This document shows positions 17,682-26,826 of a stretch of 64,000 nucleotides of DNA, in pieces. Location: positions 62,001 to 126,000 of the forward strand of contig CBDBZN010000037.1 of assembly GCA_965213575.1 (NCBI GenBank), in the 5' to 3' direction. Position numbers and translations under genes: made by a program. Source of the DNA: JAUHXS01 sp965213575. Lineage in GTDB: Bacteria; Bacteroidota; Bacteroidia; Chitinophagales; JAUHXS01. The notes beneath the pieces were generated by a model. The model was not told the origin of the DNA. It ran no database searches and was given only the letters and a program-made list of their open reading frames with translations. The first letter of the stretch is position 1. Each line of letters begins with the position of its first letter.

Positions 17682-17732
17682 ATAAATATTGATAGGCTAA
17701 ATATAGGGTTGCAAGGGTATATAATCCGATAG
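17682..17732 (+). pseudogene. 3' remnant of a second copy of the 16573 barrel gene
   Basis: Immediately after the stop of the 17127 gene, the next frame reads INIDRLNIGLQGYIIR-stop. This closely matches the end of the 16573 product (VNFSIGVQGYIIR). The DNA TGCAAGGGTATATAAT is shared. It has no start or body and is a leftover gene tail. Confidence 0.6.
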
Positions 17733-17917
17733 TTTAATCCTTGTGTTATCAGCCAAGGGTACTAGAAATATTAGCAATATCTAATCAATAAATATTATAC
17801 AAGGTACGTGAATATCACATTTTTTAAAGCTGTACTATAACTTTATGGGCTTAGAGAGGCTATAAGTTCATTTAAATTTCATCTTTTTATCTATATAAAT
17901 GTTTATAACATTTTTAG

Positions 17918-17925
17918 TACTTTTG
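17918..17925 (+). promoter_or_regulatory. Promoter -7 box of the solute-binding lipoprotein gene
   Basis: TACTTTTG fits TAnnTTTG. It lies inside the longest open frame (from 17899) but 39 nt before the ATG at 17965, which starts a lipoprotein signal. It therefore decides the start. Confidence 0.6.
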
Positions 17926-17964
17926 TACGTTAAGCCAATCTTGGTAAGAAACAACACAGTCACT

Positions 17965-19723
17965 ATGAGTAAAGGCAATTTACTACGCACAGCTATATTT
18001 TCTTTTATAGTATTTCTTTTATTTTCCTGTGGCAATGATAAAAGAAATCCTCTCGATAAATTAGAACCGGTAGATGGAGGTGTTTTTTATGGTGGGACTT
18101 TTAGGTATAATGAGGTAGAGTATTTTAGAAGTTTATATCCTCATAGTATCAATGAAGCTATCGGCCTTAGGATAGGTAATCAAGTATATGAAGGATTGAC
18201 TAGGTTATCTCAAAGAGACCTTTCTGTTAAGCCGTGCTTGGCTCAAGAATGGACGATAGATAGTACTTTTACAGTTTATACTTTTAAAATTCGAAAAGGT
18301 GTATATTTTCATAATGATAAATGCTTTAAAGATGGTAAAGGGCGCCAACTTACCGCTCATGATTTCAAATATTGTTTTGATCAACTATGTTCTGCAAATT
18401 CTAACAACAAAGGGTTTTATTTATTTGAAGATAAAGTAGTAGGAGCAACCAAATACTATAATGCTTCCTTAACAGGGGAGGCTCTACCTAACGGAGTGGA
18501 AGGCATTCAGGTAATAGATGACTATACTTTAGAGATAAGATTGGAACATCCTTTTCCTGCTTTCCCCGCTCAGCTTTCTATGCAATTTACATGGGTATTT
18601 CCTCAAGAAGCGGTAAAAGCTTATGGTAATGACATGCGAACATTAGCAATTGGAACAGGCCCTTTTAAATTAAAAGAACTGCGAGAAGACGAGGCTGTGG
18701 TAATGATGCGCAATGAAAATTACTGGGACAAAGATCAATATGGAAATCAATTGCCGTATTTGAGTGCTATTAAAGTATCTTTTTTCAAAGAGCAAAAAAC
18801 TGAGCTATTGGAATTCAAAAAAGGTAATTTAGATATGGTCTATCGTATTCCATTGGAGATGTATGATGAGATTATAACCAAAGAGGGGGAACTTGCTCCC
18901 AGTTATAATGATTATCAGCTTCAAACTACTCCTAGTCTTAATATGCAATACTATGGCTTTATGAACCAAAAAGAACCATTTAATAATGTAAAAGTACGAC
19001 AAGCGTTTAATTATGCTATAGACAAACAAAAAATTGTTAATTATACGCTAAAAGGAATGGGAATCGCTGCACTATACGGCACTGTCCCACCGGCCCTTGT
19101 GGGGTATAATGCAAAATCTATAAAAGGTTATTCTTATGATCCTGATAAGGCAAAGCAACTGTTAGCAGAAGCTGGATATCCTAATGGTGAAAATTTTCCG
19201 GAGATCAATCTTCAGATAAATAGTGGCGGTGGTAGAAATATGCAAGTTGCTGAAGCAATTCAACGCATGTTAGAGGAAACCTTAAATATAAACGTGAGCT
19301 TATCAGTATTGCCCTTTCCTCAACATTTAGAAAATATAGATAAAGGAAAAGCTTTATTTTGGCGTTCAGGTTGGGTAGCTGATTATCCGGATCCGGAAGC
19401 ATTTTTTGTGCTTATTCCAAGGAAATTATGTGCCGGATGATATTAATGAACCAACTTATCTCAATACATTCAGATATAAAAACAAACAGTATGATGATTT
19501 ATTGAACAGTGCACTAAAAACATTGTCTTTCGATGAGCGAAATCAAAAATATGCAGCGGCAGATCAATATGTAATCAATGATGCGCCTATTATGCCAATA
19601 TTTTACGAAAAGTCTTTTCGATTATTGCAGCCTTACGTGAATAACTTTTATCAGAATCCGATGGAATATAGATCTTTTAGAGCAGTTAATTTTAATAAAA
19701 ATACTAATAAAATAAATTCTTGA
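17965..19723 (+). CDS. ABC transporter solute-binding lipoprotein, family 5, frameshifted
   Basis: A periplasmic, lipid-anchored peptide/nickel/oligopeptide-type binding protein (SBP_bac_5). The start at 17965 gives a lipoprotein signal with lipobox LLFS-C. Family features follow: VYEGLTRLSQRDLSVKPCLA, KIRKGVYFHNDKCF, LTAHDFKYCFD, GTGPFKLKEL, VRQAFNYAIDKQKIV. The first frame stops at 19440 just after DYPDPEAFF. The second (from 19406) continues FQGNYVPDDINEPTYLN to 19723. Removing one base at about 19413 (the A in CTTATTC) restores VLFQGNYVPDD and a protein of about 585 residues, normal for the family. No permease genes are adjacent. Confidence 0.82.
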
Positions 19724-19916
19724 TCGGTATTAGTTTATACCAACGATTAGATTTTAATAGATCGGAAAGATCAATACAATTAGCCAGATTCTCAAAGTTT
19801 AATGTTTCAATTCGTTTATTGTCTTAATGTGCTTAACTTTAAGATAACTACTCAAGGCTTTTGCGCACTAAAAAGCTGTATTTTTAGTTATAATATATAA
19901 GCCTTAAATATTCATA

Positions 19917-22900
19917 GTGAAACAATCTGAAAATAGCTATAATCAGTTAATCCAAAATTTAGATGGCTTTATTAGAAGGTTCTATTTGAATCAACTGGTA
20001 AAGGGCTTTTTATATCTTTTGGGCCTCACTTTAAGCTTATTTATTTTAATTACTACCTTAGAATATTTCCTATACTTTAATACAATTATTAGGAAACTAC
20101 TGTTTTGGGGCTATTTAGCTGTTTCAGGTGCAGTGCTTTTTTACTGGATAATCAATCCTTTGTTAAAGTATTATCGATTGGGAAAGGTAATATCTAGAAA
20201 TCAAGCGGCAATTGTAGTTGGACAGCATTTTCAGGATGTTAAAGATAAAATGCTGAACATTCTGCAACTGAAAGAAAGTAGCTATAGTCAAGCTCAAAAT
20301 GATTTGCTAATAGCGAGTATAGAACAAAAAGCCACTGAGATCAAACATATTAATTTTGTTTCAGCTATTAATATTCAAAAAAACAACAAGAAATATTTAA
20401 AATATGCATTACTACCCATTCTGATAATTTTATTGATTTTCATTACTATTCCTGATGTTATCAAAATAAGTACAGGCCGCATTGTACAAAATGATAAATC
20501 TTTTGCCAAAGAAGCTCCTTTTCAATTTTATTTAATATCTGACAAACCGGCTATACAGCATGAAGATTATCTTATTGAAGTAGAAACAAAGGGCAATCTT
20601 TTGCCTAATCAACTAGACCTTGTTATTGGCCGACAAACTCATACGCTAAACCGATCAGCTAACAATACATTTACCCATAAAATAAATAATGTACAGGAAG
20701 AGGTAGATTTTTATTTTAAAGCAGGGGAATATCGTTCAGCATCTTATCATCTGGAGGTGCTTAAAAAGCCAACTATTTTAAGTTTTGAAATAGCCCTTAA
20801 ATATCCGGCTTATACAAAAAAGAATAACGAGAAAATCAATTCAGGAGGAGATCTATATGTCCCTGCCGGCACTCAGGCAATTTGGACTTTTAAAGGAAAG
20901 GCAATAAAAGATATATTGATAGCTTTTAACAACTCAAGCCCGCTTGTTCTTAATAAAAAAGATGCTCAAACATTTTATTTTGAAAAACAACTTTTAGAAG
21001 CTGAAACATATACCGTATCTACTAATGGCATTGAGGTTGATAAAGGCGATTCGATTACCTACAACATTCAAGTGGTCCCTGATCTATATCCTACTATTCA
21101 AGTCGTGCCTACACTTGATTCGAATGACATGAATTACTTATATTTTATTGGAGAAGCAGCTGATGATTATGGTATTAAAAGACTAGTATATAAATATCAA
21201 GTAATTCCGGATGGCGAAACACAGGCTATAAATAATTATAACACGCTTCCAATTACTTATCAAGGCAGTCAAACACTGGTTTCGTTTTCTCACTACCAAA
21301 ATTTATCTGCTCTTAATTTGCAACCCGGTGATAAAGTAAATTACTATTTTGAAGTATGGGATAATGATGGCGTGCACGGTAGTAAAAGTACTCGATCATC
21401 TTTGATGACATTTAAATTACCGAATAAAAATGAATTGGAAAAGAAAACAAATGAAAACAATGAGCAACTTAAAACTGATGTAAGTAATTCTGTAGAACAG
21501 GCTCAAGACTTACAAGAGGAAGTCAGGCAGATTCAAGAACAGCTTCTGCAAAAGAAAAAGCTTGATTGGCAGGATAAAAAGAAGATTGAGCAGGTTTTGG
21601 AAAAACAAAAAAACTTACAGAATACAGTAGAGTCTATTAAAGAAAATTTTAATCAAAACTTGTCACAGCAGAAAAAGTTTAAACAGCTTGATGAAGACAT
21701 ACTTAAAAAATATGAAAGCTTGCAAAAACTATTAGAAGAAACAGTTACAGATGAAATGAAAGAACTCATGAAGCAATTATCTGAGCTTTTAGAAAAAATG
21801 GAAAATGAGCAAGCCATAGAAAACTTGGAAGAGTTTGAAGAAAGTAATGAAGAATTGGAAGAAAACCTAGACCAAATGTTAGCACTCTTCCAAAAGCTTG
21901 AATTTGAACAAAAGCTTCAAGAAACAATTGATGAATTAGATCAATTAGCAAAAGAACAAGAACAATTATCAGAGGAAACATTAGATCCGAATAATAATAG
22001 CGAAGACTTAAAGCAAAAACAAGAAAAGCTCAATGAGCAATTTGAAGATACTAAAGAAAAATTAGCCGATTTGCAAGAAATGCAGAAAAATATGGAAGAG
22101 AAAAGTGGGAAAAAAAGCGATGAACAAATAGAAGATGTACAACCCCAAGCAAACGATATTAGTAAACAGATGCAAAACAGTAAAGAAAGTTTGGAAAATA
22201 ATCAGTCGAAAAAAGCAAGTGAACAGCAAAAAAACTCATCTGAAAAATTGGGAGACCTATCAGAGCAATTAAGTACTATGCAAGCAAGTATGAAATCATC
22301 AGAAGTCGAATTGAATTTAAGGGCTACTAGGCAAATATTAGAAAATCTTATTCAACTTTCTTTTGACCAAGAGGATATCATTGAGCGAACAAAAACCGTT
22401 AAAAATAAAGATCCTCAATATGTTCAATTAATACAAGATCAATATAAATTAAAAGATGAAACTAAAATCGTGAAGGATAGCTTACAAGCGCTTGCTAAAA
22501 GAGTTTTCCAAATAGAATCTTTTATTACCAAAGAGGTTAATAAGCTTACTCAGGAAGTCGATCAAAGTATCGATTATATGGAAGCTAGAAATACGAGGCA
22601 GGCATCCGTCCGGCAACAGTTAGCTATGACTTCTATGAATAACTTGGCCTTAATGTTGAGCGAAATTATGGAACAGATGCAACAGCAGATGGCAAGTCAG
22701 ATGAAGGGCGATCAAATGTGTCAAAATCCCGGAGGCAAAAAGTCAGGAAAGCAAGGGAAAAACGGACAATTACCTGATATAGGCGACATGCAAAAATCTT
22801 TAAACCAACAGCTCGAAAGTTTAAAAAAGATGATGAAAGAAGGAAAGCAACCGGGCGGTCAAGGATTAAGTAGAGAGTTTGCAAAAATGGCTCAACAACA

Positions 22901-23291
22901 GGCACAAATAAGGCAAGCTCTTGAGCAGTTTAATAAAGAGCAAAATAAAGATGGCGCTAAAAGCTATGGAGATATTGATAAAATGCTAAAGAATATGGAT
23001 AAAACGGAAGAAGATTTGGTGAACAAAAGATTAACTGAAGAACTTTTATCAAGGCAAGAAGATATTATGACTCGATTATTGGAAGCAGAAACCGCTGAAC
23101 GGGAAAGGGAATTAGATAATAAACGAACTTCTAACACAGCTGAAGAAATAGATAAAAAAATACCTCCTCAATTGGAAGAATATTTAAAAAAACGACAAGC
23201 AGAAACAGATCTTTTGAAAACTTTACCCCCAAATTTGAAACCTTATTACAGAAATCTAGTAGAAGGATATTTTAAAGAAATTAGTTTTTAA
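19917..23291 (+). CDS. DUF4175-family membrane protein with long coiled coil (1,124 aa)
   Basis: GTG start. Two N-terminal membrane helices (about 28-50 and 57-78) and a third (about 158-178) are followed by a periplasmic-type beta region (about 190-505). Residues 505-800 are an extremely Gln/Glu/Lys-rich coiled coil, and a Met/Gln-rich stretch (EQMQQQMASQMKGDQM) lies near 920. The C-terminus contains ETAEREREL and GYFKEISF. This matches the DUF4175 family, widespread in Bacteroidota with no assigned role. A 16-bp gap to the RsbW-like gene suggests co-transcription with it, ybeY and tadA. Confidence 0.75.
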   Translation: MKQSENSYNQLIQNLDGFIRRFYLNQLVKGFLYLLGLTLSLFILITTLEYFLYFNTIIRKLLFWGYLAVSGAVLFYWIINPLLKYYRLGKVISRNQAAIVVGQHFQDVKDKMLNILQLKESSYSQAQNDLLIASIEQKATEIKHINFVSAINIQKNNKKYLKYALLPILIILLIFITIPDVIKISTGRIVQNDKSFAKEAPFQFYLISDKPAIQHEDYLIEVETKGNLLPNQLDLVIGRQTHTLNRSANNTFTHKINNVQEEVDFYFKAGEYRSASYHLEVLKKPTILSFEIALKYPAYTKKNNEKINSGGDLYVPAGTQAIWTFKGKAIKDILIAFNNSSPLVLNKKDAQTFYFEKQLLEAETYTVSTNGIEVDKGDSITYNIQVVPDLYPTIQVVPTLDSNDMNYLYFIGEAADDYGIKRLVYKYQVIPDGETQAINNYNTLPITYQGSQTLVSFSHYQNLSALNLQPGDKVNYYFEVWDNDGVHGSKSTRSSLMTFKLPNKNELEKKTNENNEQLKTDVSNSVEQAQDLQEEVRQIQEQLLQKKKLDWQDKKKIEQVLEKQKNLQNTVESIKENFNQNLSQQKKFKQLDEDILKKYESLQKLLEETVTDEMKELMKQLSELLEKMENEQAIENLEEFEESNEELEENLDQMLALFQKLEFEQKLQETIDELDQLAKEQEQLSEETLDPNNNSEDLKQKQEKLNEQFEDTKEKLADLQEMQKNMEEKSGKKSDEQIEDVQPQANDISKQMQNSKESLENNQSKKASEQQKNSSEKLGDLSEQLSTMQASMKSSEVELNLRATRQILENLIQLSFDQEDIIERTKTVKNKDPQYVQLIQDQYKLKDETKIVKDSLQALAKRVFQIESFITKEVNKLTQEVDQSIDYMEARNTRQASVRQQLAMTSMNNLALMLSEIMEQMQQQMASQMKGDQMCQNPGGKKSGKQGKNGQLPDIGDMQKSLNQQLESLKKMMKEGKQPGGQGLSREFAKMAQQQAQIRQALEQFNKEQNKDGAKSYGDIDKMLKNMDKTEEDLVNKRLTEELLSRQEDIMTRLLEAETAERERELDNKRTSNTAEEIDKKIPPQLEEYLKKRQAETDLLKTLPPNLKPYYRNLVEGYFKEISF

Positions 23292-23307
23292 TTTATAACT
23301 TTTAAAC

Positions 23308-23718
23308 ATGACAACTGACACCCAAAAATATCAACTCATATTTAGATCAGAGCCTAAAAATATACTTAAGATAGAAACGCTGATTGATGATTTAAGAAAT
23401 GAACATAATATTTCTGCGGATGTATACGGGAATATGTTAGTTGCTATGACGGAAGCGGTCAATAATGCTATATTTCATGGCAATAAATGCGATAAATCAA
23501 AAGAAGTAAAAATTGCATACGAAAAAGAAAAAAATCGAATCACATTCTTTGTAGCAGATCAAGGTTCCGGCTTTGACTATAATAATTTGCCTGACCCAAC
23601 TTCTGAAGAAAATCTTGAAAAGCCGAGTGGGAGAGGAGTTTTTTTAATGACTCAATTAGCAGACTTAGTTTCATTTTCTGATAAAGGAAGTACTGTAGAG
23701 CTCCAGTTTAAAATTTAA
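23308..23718 (+). CDS. RsbW-like anti-sigma factor/HATPase_c_2 ATPase
   Basis: A single GHKL ATPase domain of 136 residues. It has the N box MTEAVNNAIFHGN, the G1 box VADQGSGFD and the G2-like box GRGVFLM. Proteins of this type are serine kinases in partner-switching pathways that sequester sigma factors or similar targets until a PP2C/SpoIIE phosphatase acts. No STAS antagonist gene lies nearby. A SpoIIE-domain protein is encoded at 26827-29886, but a link is only a guess. It is probably co-transcribed with ybeY, 24 bp downstream. Confidence 0.85.
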   Translation: MTTDTQKYQLIFRSEPKNILKIETLIDDLRNEHNISADVYGNMLVAMTEAVNNAIFHGNKCDKSKEVKIAYEKEKNRITFFVADQGSGFDYNNLPDPTSEENLEKPSGRGVFLMTQLADLVSFSDKGSTVELQFKI

Positions 23719-23742
23719 CCACTTTTTATTAGTAGTTAAGGC

Positions 23743-24174
23743 TTGAGCATTTCTTTTAACATCATATATCCGTCTTTCTCTCTTACGCAACGAACAAAGC
23801 TCAAAAACTGGCTTCAAGATACTGTTGAAACAGAAGGATTTATTCTAAAAAAAATTAATTATATTTTTTGCTCAGATGAATATCTTCTAAATATAAATCG
23901 TGCATATTTAGGCCACGATACTTATACAGACATTATTACTTTTGATTTATCGGATAATCCAAAGCAAGTGGAAAGTGAAATTTACATTAGTATTGATAGA
24001 GTTAAAGAAAATGCAGATCAGTTTAATGCTACATTTAATGAAGAACTTAAAAGAGTAATGGTTCATGGAATATTACATCTGATAGGTTTTGATGATAAAG
24101 AAGAGAATGATAAAAAATCAATGGTTGAAAAAGAAAATGAGTATCTACGAATTTATGATGATCTGTATCTCTAG
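23743..24174 (+). CDS. ybeY: rRNA maturation endoribonuclease YbeY
   Basis: A metal-dependent cytoplasmic RNase acting in 16S rRNA maturation and ribosome quality control. TTG start; 143 residues. The family signature NRAYLGHDTYTDIITFDLS is present. The zinc site reads MVHGILHLIGFDD: the first two His are kept, and the third ligand position is Asp instead of the His of HGxLHLxGYDH. As I recall, this substitution is usual in Bacteroidota. It lies between the anti-sigma-like ATPase and the deaminase. Confidence 0.9.
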   Translation: MSISFNIIYPSFSLTQRTKLKNWLQDTVETEGFILKKINYIFCSDEYLLNINRAYLGHDTYTDIITFDLSDNPKQVESEIYISIDRVKENADQFNATFNEELKRVMVHGILHLIGFDDKEENDKKSMVEKENEYLRIYDDLYL

Positions 24175-24194
24175 TACAAAAAAGCCATAGTAAG

Positions 24195-24650
24195 ATGGAA
24201 TTATTTACAGATCAATACTTTATGAAAGAAGCAATTAAAGAAGCTAAGATTGCTTTACAAAATGGCGAAATTCCGATTGGTGTTGTTATTGTTTCAGGTA
24301 AACTGATAATAGCACGCTCGCATAACCAGGTTGAGCAGTTAAAAGATGCTACTGCCCATGCAGAAATGATTGCTTTAACTTCAGCCATGTCTAATATCGG
24401 TGCAAAATACTTAAAAGGATGCACCATTTATATCACGATAGAACCATGCGTTATGTGTGGTGGAGCTATGGCATGGGCTCAAATTAACCGTGTTGTCTGG
24501 GGAGCTAGTGATGATCAAAAAGGAATAAGTTCTATAAAGCCTAGCGTTTTACATCCTAAAACCTTGATCACACAAGGTATAATGCAAGAGGAATGCAGAT
24601 TATTACTGGATAATTTTTTTAATGAGAGAAGAAAAACAAATCTTCAATAG
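24195..24650 (+). CDS. tadA: Nucleoside/tRNA adenosine deaminase (TadA-like)
   Basis: A zinc-dependent CDA-fold deaminase of 151 residues. It has the catalytic HAE motif (ATAHAEMIAL) and PCVMC (IEPCVMCGGAMAWAQI). Members edit A34 of tRNA-Arg or, in some clades, deaminate guanine; sequence alone does not separate these fully. The N-terminus MKEAIKEAKIALQNGEIPIG is typical of TadA. It sits 20 bp after ybeY and is probably the last gene of the operon that begins at 19917. Confidence 0.82.
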   Translation: MELFTDQYFMKEAIKEAKIALQNGEIPIGVVIVSGKLIIARSHNQVEQLKDATAHAEMIALTSAMSNIGAKYLKGCTIYITIEPCVMCGGAMAWAQINRVVWGASDDQKGISSIKPSVLHPKTLITQGIMQEECRLLLDNFFNERRKTNLQ

Positions 24651-24664
24651 AAAAACGTTAAAAA

Positions 24665-24682
24665 TCAATTAACTTTAATTGA
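24665..24682. promoter_or_regulatory. 18-bp dyad upstream of the superoxide dismutase gene
   Basis: TCAATTAA-CT-TTAATTGA is a perfect 8+8 dyad 38 nt before the dismutase ATG and 15 bp after tadA. It may be an operator for the dismutase gene or a weak terminator. It has no T-run, so an operator is slightly favoured. Confidence 0.35.
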
Positions 24683-24720
24683 CGATTTAAATAAATATTC
24701 TTAATTAAATACATAAAATT

Positions 24721-25326
24721 ATGGCTTTTAAATTACCGGATTTACCATATCCCTCCAATGCATTAGAACCTTATATTGATGCTAAAACGATGGAAATCCA
24801 TCATGACAAACATCATGCAGGATACACTAGCAAACTTAATGATGCTATTGCAGGAACAGATATGGAAGGAAAATCCATTGAAGAAATTCTTAAAAACGTG
24901 AATGGCAATACCGTTGTACGAAATAATGGCGGTGGATACTACAACCATTGTATGTTTTGGGAGATTATGTCGCCAAAAGGTGGCGGCAAACCTTCGGGAG
25001 ATCTATCAGAGGCCATCAATAAAGCTTTTGGTTCTTTAGATGCATTTAAAGAAAAATTCAGCAACGCAGCGGCTACTAGGTTTGGTTCAGGATGGGCTTG
25101 GTTATGTGTCCAAAGTGGTGGAAAATTAGAAATTTGTTCTTCACCAAATCAGGATAATCCCTTAATGCCCGGCGTAGGTTGCGGTGGCATACCAATTTTA
25201 GGATTAGATGTTTGGGAGCATGCTTATTACTTAAAATATCAAAATAAAAGGCCAGATTATATTGACGCCTTTTTTAATGTGATTAATTGGGATGAAGTAG
25301 CTAAAAGATACAAGAAGAATTGTTAA
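24721..25326 (+). CDS. Superoxide dismutase, Fe/Mn family
   Basis: Converts superoxide to oxygen and hydrogen peroxide; 201 residues with no signal peptide, so cytoplasmic. All four metal ligands are visible: His in EIHHDKHH, His in YYNHCMFW, and Asp and His in DVWEHAYY. The usual NHSLFW appears as NHCMFW. Iron or manganese use cannot be decided by eye. It is monocistronic: a dyad lies upstream and a strong bidirectional hairpin terminator downstream. Confidence 0.93.
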   Translation: MAFKLPDLPYPSNALEPYIDAKTMEIHHDKHHAGYTSKLNDAIAGTDMEGKSIEEILKNVNGNTVVRNNGGGYYNHCMFWEIMSPKGGGKPSGDLSEAINKAFGSLDAFKEKFSNAAATRFGSGWAWLCVQSGGKLEICSSPNQDNPLMPGVGCGGIPILGLDVWEHAYYLKYQNKRPDYIDAFFNVINWDEVAKRYKKNC

Positions 25327-25328
25327 AT

Positions 25329-25365
25329 TTTTAATAGAGAGCTACTTCGTAGCTCTCTATTAAAA
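25329..25365. terminator. Bidirectional hairpin terminator
   Basis: A 17-bp stem (core TAATAGAGAGCTAC) with a TTC loop, bounded by T and A runs on both sides. It lies between the convergent dismutase and DUF4112 genes and overlaps the stop codon of the latter. Confidence 0.85.
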
Positions 25366-25830
25366 TAATGCTTCAAACAGATACTCAGCTAATTTATAAG
25401 CTACATAAACACACAATCCTATTACAACTATTATTCCTATCATTATAGCGATAATTATTCCATTTCCTGAGCCTTGATGTTTTCCTTCTTCGTAATGCTC
25501 TTTAAGTAATCTGACATTTCTGTCATTTGCTTTAAAAAATATATCGAAAACACTACCCAATAGCGGTACGCTGCTAATAACGGCATCTAAAAAAACATTT
25601 ACTAGCATTTTAATTACCAACTTTCTGCTTGCACCATAAGTATGCATCTGCCATACTAGCATTAAAGATACTCCGGTTGTAACAATATCTCCTGCGGCCG
25701 GAATTAAACTCAAAATTGGATCAAGGCCAAACTTTACTTTAGTACCCGGAATGGTGAATTTTGAATCCATTAATTTAGAAATGGAACTAAGTAACCTATA
25801 TCTTTTACTTTCTTGAGGAGCTTTTTGCAT
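25360..25830 (-). CDS. DUF4112-domain membrane protein (156 aa)
   Basis: Contains the DUF4112 signature region: RYRLLSSISKLMDSKFTIP, GTKVKFGLDPILSLIPAAGD, and the hydrophobic stretch IVTTGVSLMLVWQM. NVFLDAVISSVPLLGSVFDI follows. A C-terminal membrane helix (GIIIAIMIGIIVVIGLCVYVAY) ends the protein. The family is widespread and uncharacterised. It lies 7 bp after the next minus-strand gene upstream (25838), so the two are probably co-transcribed. Confidence 0.8.
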   Translation of the reverse strand: MQKAPQESKRYRLLSSISKLMDSKFTIPGTKVKFGLDPILSLIPAAGDIVTTGVSLMLVWQMHTYGASRKLVIKMLVNVFLDAVISSVPLLGSVFDIFFKANDRNVRLLKEHYEEGKHQGSGNGIIIAIMIGIIVVIGLCVYVAYKLAEYLFEALF

Positions 25831-25837
25831 TAAATAT

Positions 25838-26083
25838 TTAAATTGAGCGTTTGTAGAAATTTTTATACCAGATATATCCTATGATCATAAATAATATATA
25901 AGGCATTATAAACAGATACAAAATACCCATATTCAGGCCTAAGGCAGCTGTACTGGATTCTTCCAAAGATTTTTCTGCAGTACCCTTACACATAGCACAT
26001 TGAGACCAGGAATTGTTAACTATTAATAACAGCGATATTACTATTGAGACAATAGACAAACTATATTTTTTTACTCTCAGCAT
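25838..26083 (-). CDS. Small membrane protein with CAMC motif (81 aa)
   Basis: A hydrophobic leader ending at NNSWS-Q is followed by CAMCKGTAEKSLEES and one membrane helix (GILYLFIMPYILFMIIGYIW), ending with basic KNFYKRS. The N-terminal CxxC after a signal peptide suggests a periplasm-facing metal or redox site anchored by the helix. Short proteins of this pattern are common in Bacteroidota; I know of no function. Confidence 0.65.
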   Translation of the reverse strand: MLRVKKYSLSIVSIVISLLLIVNNSWSQCAMCKGTAEKSLEESSTAALGLNMGILYLFIMPYILFMIIGYIWYKNFYKRSI

Positions 26084-26180
26084 AATATTACAAAGTTACG
26101 ATATTACTATTTAAACTTTTTATACTTGATAAAATTATTAATATATGAGAATAAAATACTCAGGCAAAAGTTAATAGATC

Positions 26181-26690
26181 TTAATGATGATGGACTCCAC
26201 CATCACCGTGAACATGTCCATGATCCAGTTCTTCTTTCGTAGCAGCTCTTACATCTTTAACAGTGCCTTTAAAATGTAAATCTACACCTGCTAAAGGATG
26301 ATTAAAATCCATTTTTACATTTTCTGCTTCTACTTTTTTAATAGTCCCACGCATAGGATTGCCTTCTTGATCTTGCATATCCAGGATTTTTCCTTTCTCT
26401 AATATTCCCTCAGGTTCCTTGCCATCTATTTGAAAAGCATTTCTAGGTAAAGTAACTAAGGCATTAGGATTTACTTCTCCGTATGCATTTTTGGTGATGA
26501 TTTTGAAATCAAAATCATCACCAGTTTTAAGCCCCTTTAAATTATCTTCAAATTCTTGTATTAATTGCCCTTTTCCAAATAAGAATACCATCGGGTTATC
26601 TTTTGAAGTTTTTTCTATTAAACTTTCATTTTGATTTGAGGCATATAGTTTGTAATGAACAGACACTACTGTTTTTTTAGCAATTTGCAT
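26181..26690 (-). CDS. FKBP-type peptidyl-prolyl isomerase, SlyD-like
   Basis: A 169-residue SlyD-like protein. The FKBP core is split by an insert-in-flap domain: VSVHYKLYASNQ, MVFLFGKGQLIQEFEDNLKG and GDDFDFKI before the insert, NHPLAGVDLHFKGTVKDV after it. The last 20 residues are His-rich (HGHVHGDGGVHHH), as in SlyD metal-binding tails. The expected role is prolyl isomerisation and chaperoning, with nickel or zinc binding, in the cytoplasm. It is monocistronic by spacing. Confidence 0.9.
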   Translation of the reverse strand: MQIAKKTVVSVHYKLYASNQNESLIEKTSKDNPMVFLFGKGQLIQEFEDNLKGLKTGDDFDFKIITKNAYGEVNPNALVTLPRNAFQIDGKEPEGILEKGKILDMQDQEGNPMRGTIKKVEAENVKMDFNHPLAGVDLHFKGTVKDVRAATKEELDHGHVHGDGGVHHH

Positions 26691-26826
26691 GTATTATTAT
26701 TGTTTTATTTATGAATCGTTCTAAGGTACAATAAAAATAAAAAAGCCTAAAACCAGATGACAAGAATCTTTTAGTAATATGATTTTATCGGTAGATAGAT
26801 ATATACAAAAGTAATAATTAAGCACT

